Positions 28,103 to 28,149 of a DNA stretch of 28,149 nucleotides are shown in pieces. The stretch comes from a virus. Below the pieces are notes generated by a model. It was not told the origin of the DNA. It made no database searches and was given only the letters and a program-made list of their open reading frames with translations. Position 1 is the first letter of the stretch. Every line of letters starts with the position of its first letter. A program made the position numbers and the translations under genes. The stretch lies in IMG/VR virus record IMGVR_UViG_3300042868_011342, positions 1 through 28,149 of that record; one strand, given 5' to 3'.

Positions 28103-28149
28103 GCTACAAAACCCCCCGGGGGGTTATTTTGCATGCGCACGTCAGCCCC
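28103..28149. other. Right genome end with palindrome before terminase
   Basis: The 47 bases hold the perfect palindrome AACCCCCCGGGGGGTT (28110-28125) directly upstream of the terminase start, including its ribosome site, and GGGGGGTTAT (28118-28127), inverse complement of 44-53. GCATGC (28131-28136) is also a palindrome. In the joined genome this belongs to the HNH-terminase gap and may include terminase-binding sequence. Confidence 0.45.

Noticed and set aside
1-28149. tRNA, rRNA or insertion sequence
   Set aside because: I saw no cloverleaf-type sequence, transposase motif or terminal inverted repeats with target duplication in the scan.

Overview
The window reads as an essentially complete small genome of a tailed phage (Caudoviricetes, long non-contractile siphovirus-type tail) of an unidentified bacterium. 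Every convincing gene, 49 reading frames including several very short ones, lies on the minus strand and reads from the right end to the left. Sampled blocks are mostly 55-60% GC. Many genes have good Shine-Dalgarno sequences, and most are chained by 1-, 4- or 8-nt stop/start overlaps (TAATG, ATGA, ATGAnTAR). I see no integrase, no CI-type repressor, no tRNA, no DNA or RNA polymerase and no helicase or primase, so replication and transcription must lean on the host. The P27-type small terminase, Rad52/YqaJ recombination pair and C39-like lysin with a holin-like tail would suit an environmental (possibly actinobacterial) phage, but the host is not settled by the sequence.

Reading along the minus strand: (1) 28102-22127, head module: small terminase, large terminase (133-nt overlap between them), portal, a HAD-phosphatase/prohead-protease fusion, HK97-fold capsid protein and two small head proteins. 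(2) 21851-14002, connector and tail: gp6-like connector, probable tail terminator, tail tube, tail assembly chaperone with a -1 frameshift extension, gp10-like protein, short tape measure, hub protein and a fibre with an S74 self-cleaving chaperone. (3) 14005-11147, probable lysis/envelope cassette: XhlA-like coiled-coil/membrane protein, exported proline-rich protein, two-helix membrane protein, small unknown, C39-like peptidase with a holin-like tail. (4) 11052-9595, small helix-turn-helix protein, calcineurin-like phosphoesterase, zinc-ribbon protein. (5) 9521-53, early/replication region behind a good sigma70-type promoter: many tiny proteins, YqaJ exonuclease, PD-(D/E)XK-like protein, Rad52-like annealing protein, winged-helix protein, dNMP kinase, beta-class DNA methyltransferase, nuclease, exported double-psi beta-barrel protein, helix-turn-helix/zinc protein, zincin-like protein and HNH endonuclease.

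The last gene (HNH, ending at 53) and the first gene (small terminase, starting at 28102) become neighbours if the ends are joined, giving the HNH-cos-TerS-TerL order of HK97-type cos phages. The roughly 100-base junction would then hold the cos site, a perfect TATAAT and a 10-bp inverted repeat spanning the join.

Most notable observations: by-eye absence of AATT, AGCT and ATAT and a single GATC in 28 kb; a four-arm, attenuator-like RNA fold at 780-836; a HAD domain fused to the capsid protease; a C,CCA,AAA frameshift site in the tail chaperone; a peptidase with a holin-like C-terminus; and four membrane or zinc proteins under 60 residues that ordinary gene calling would miss, plus a fourth small membrane protein of 59 residues.
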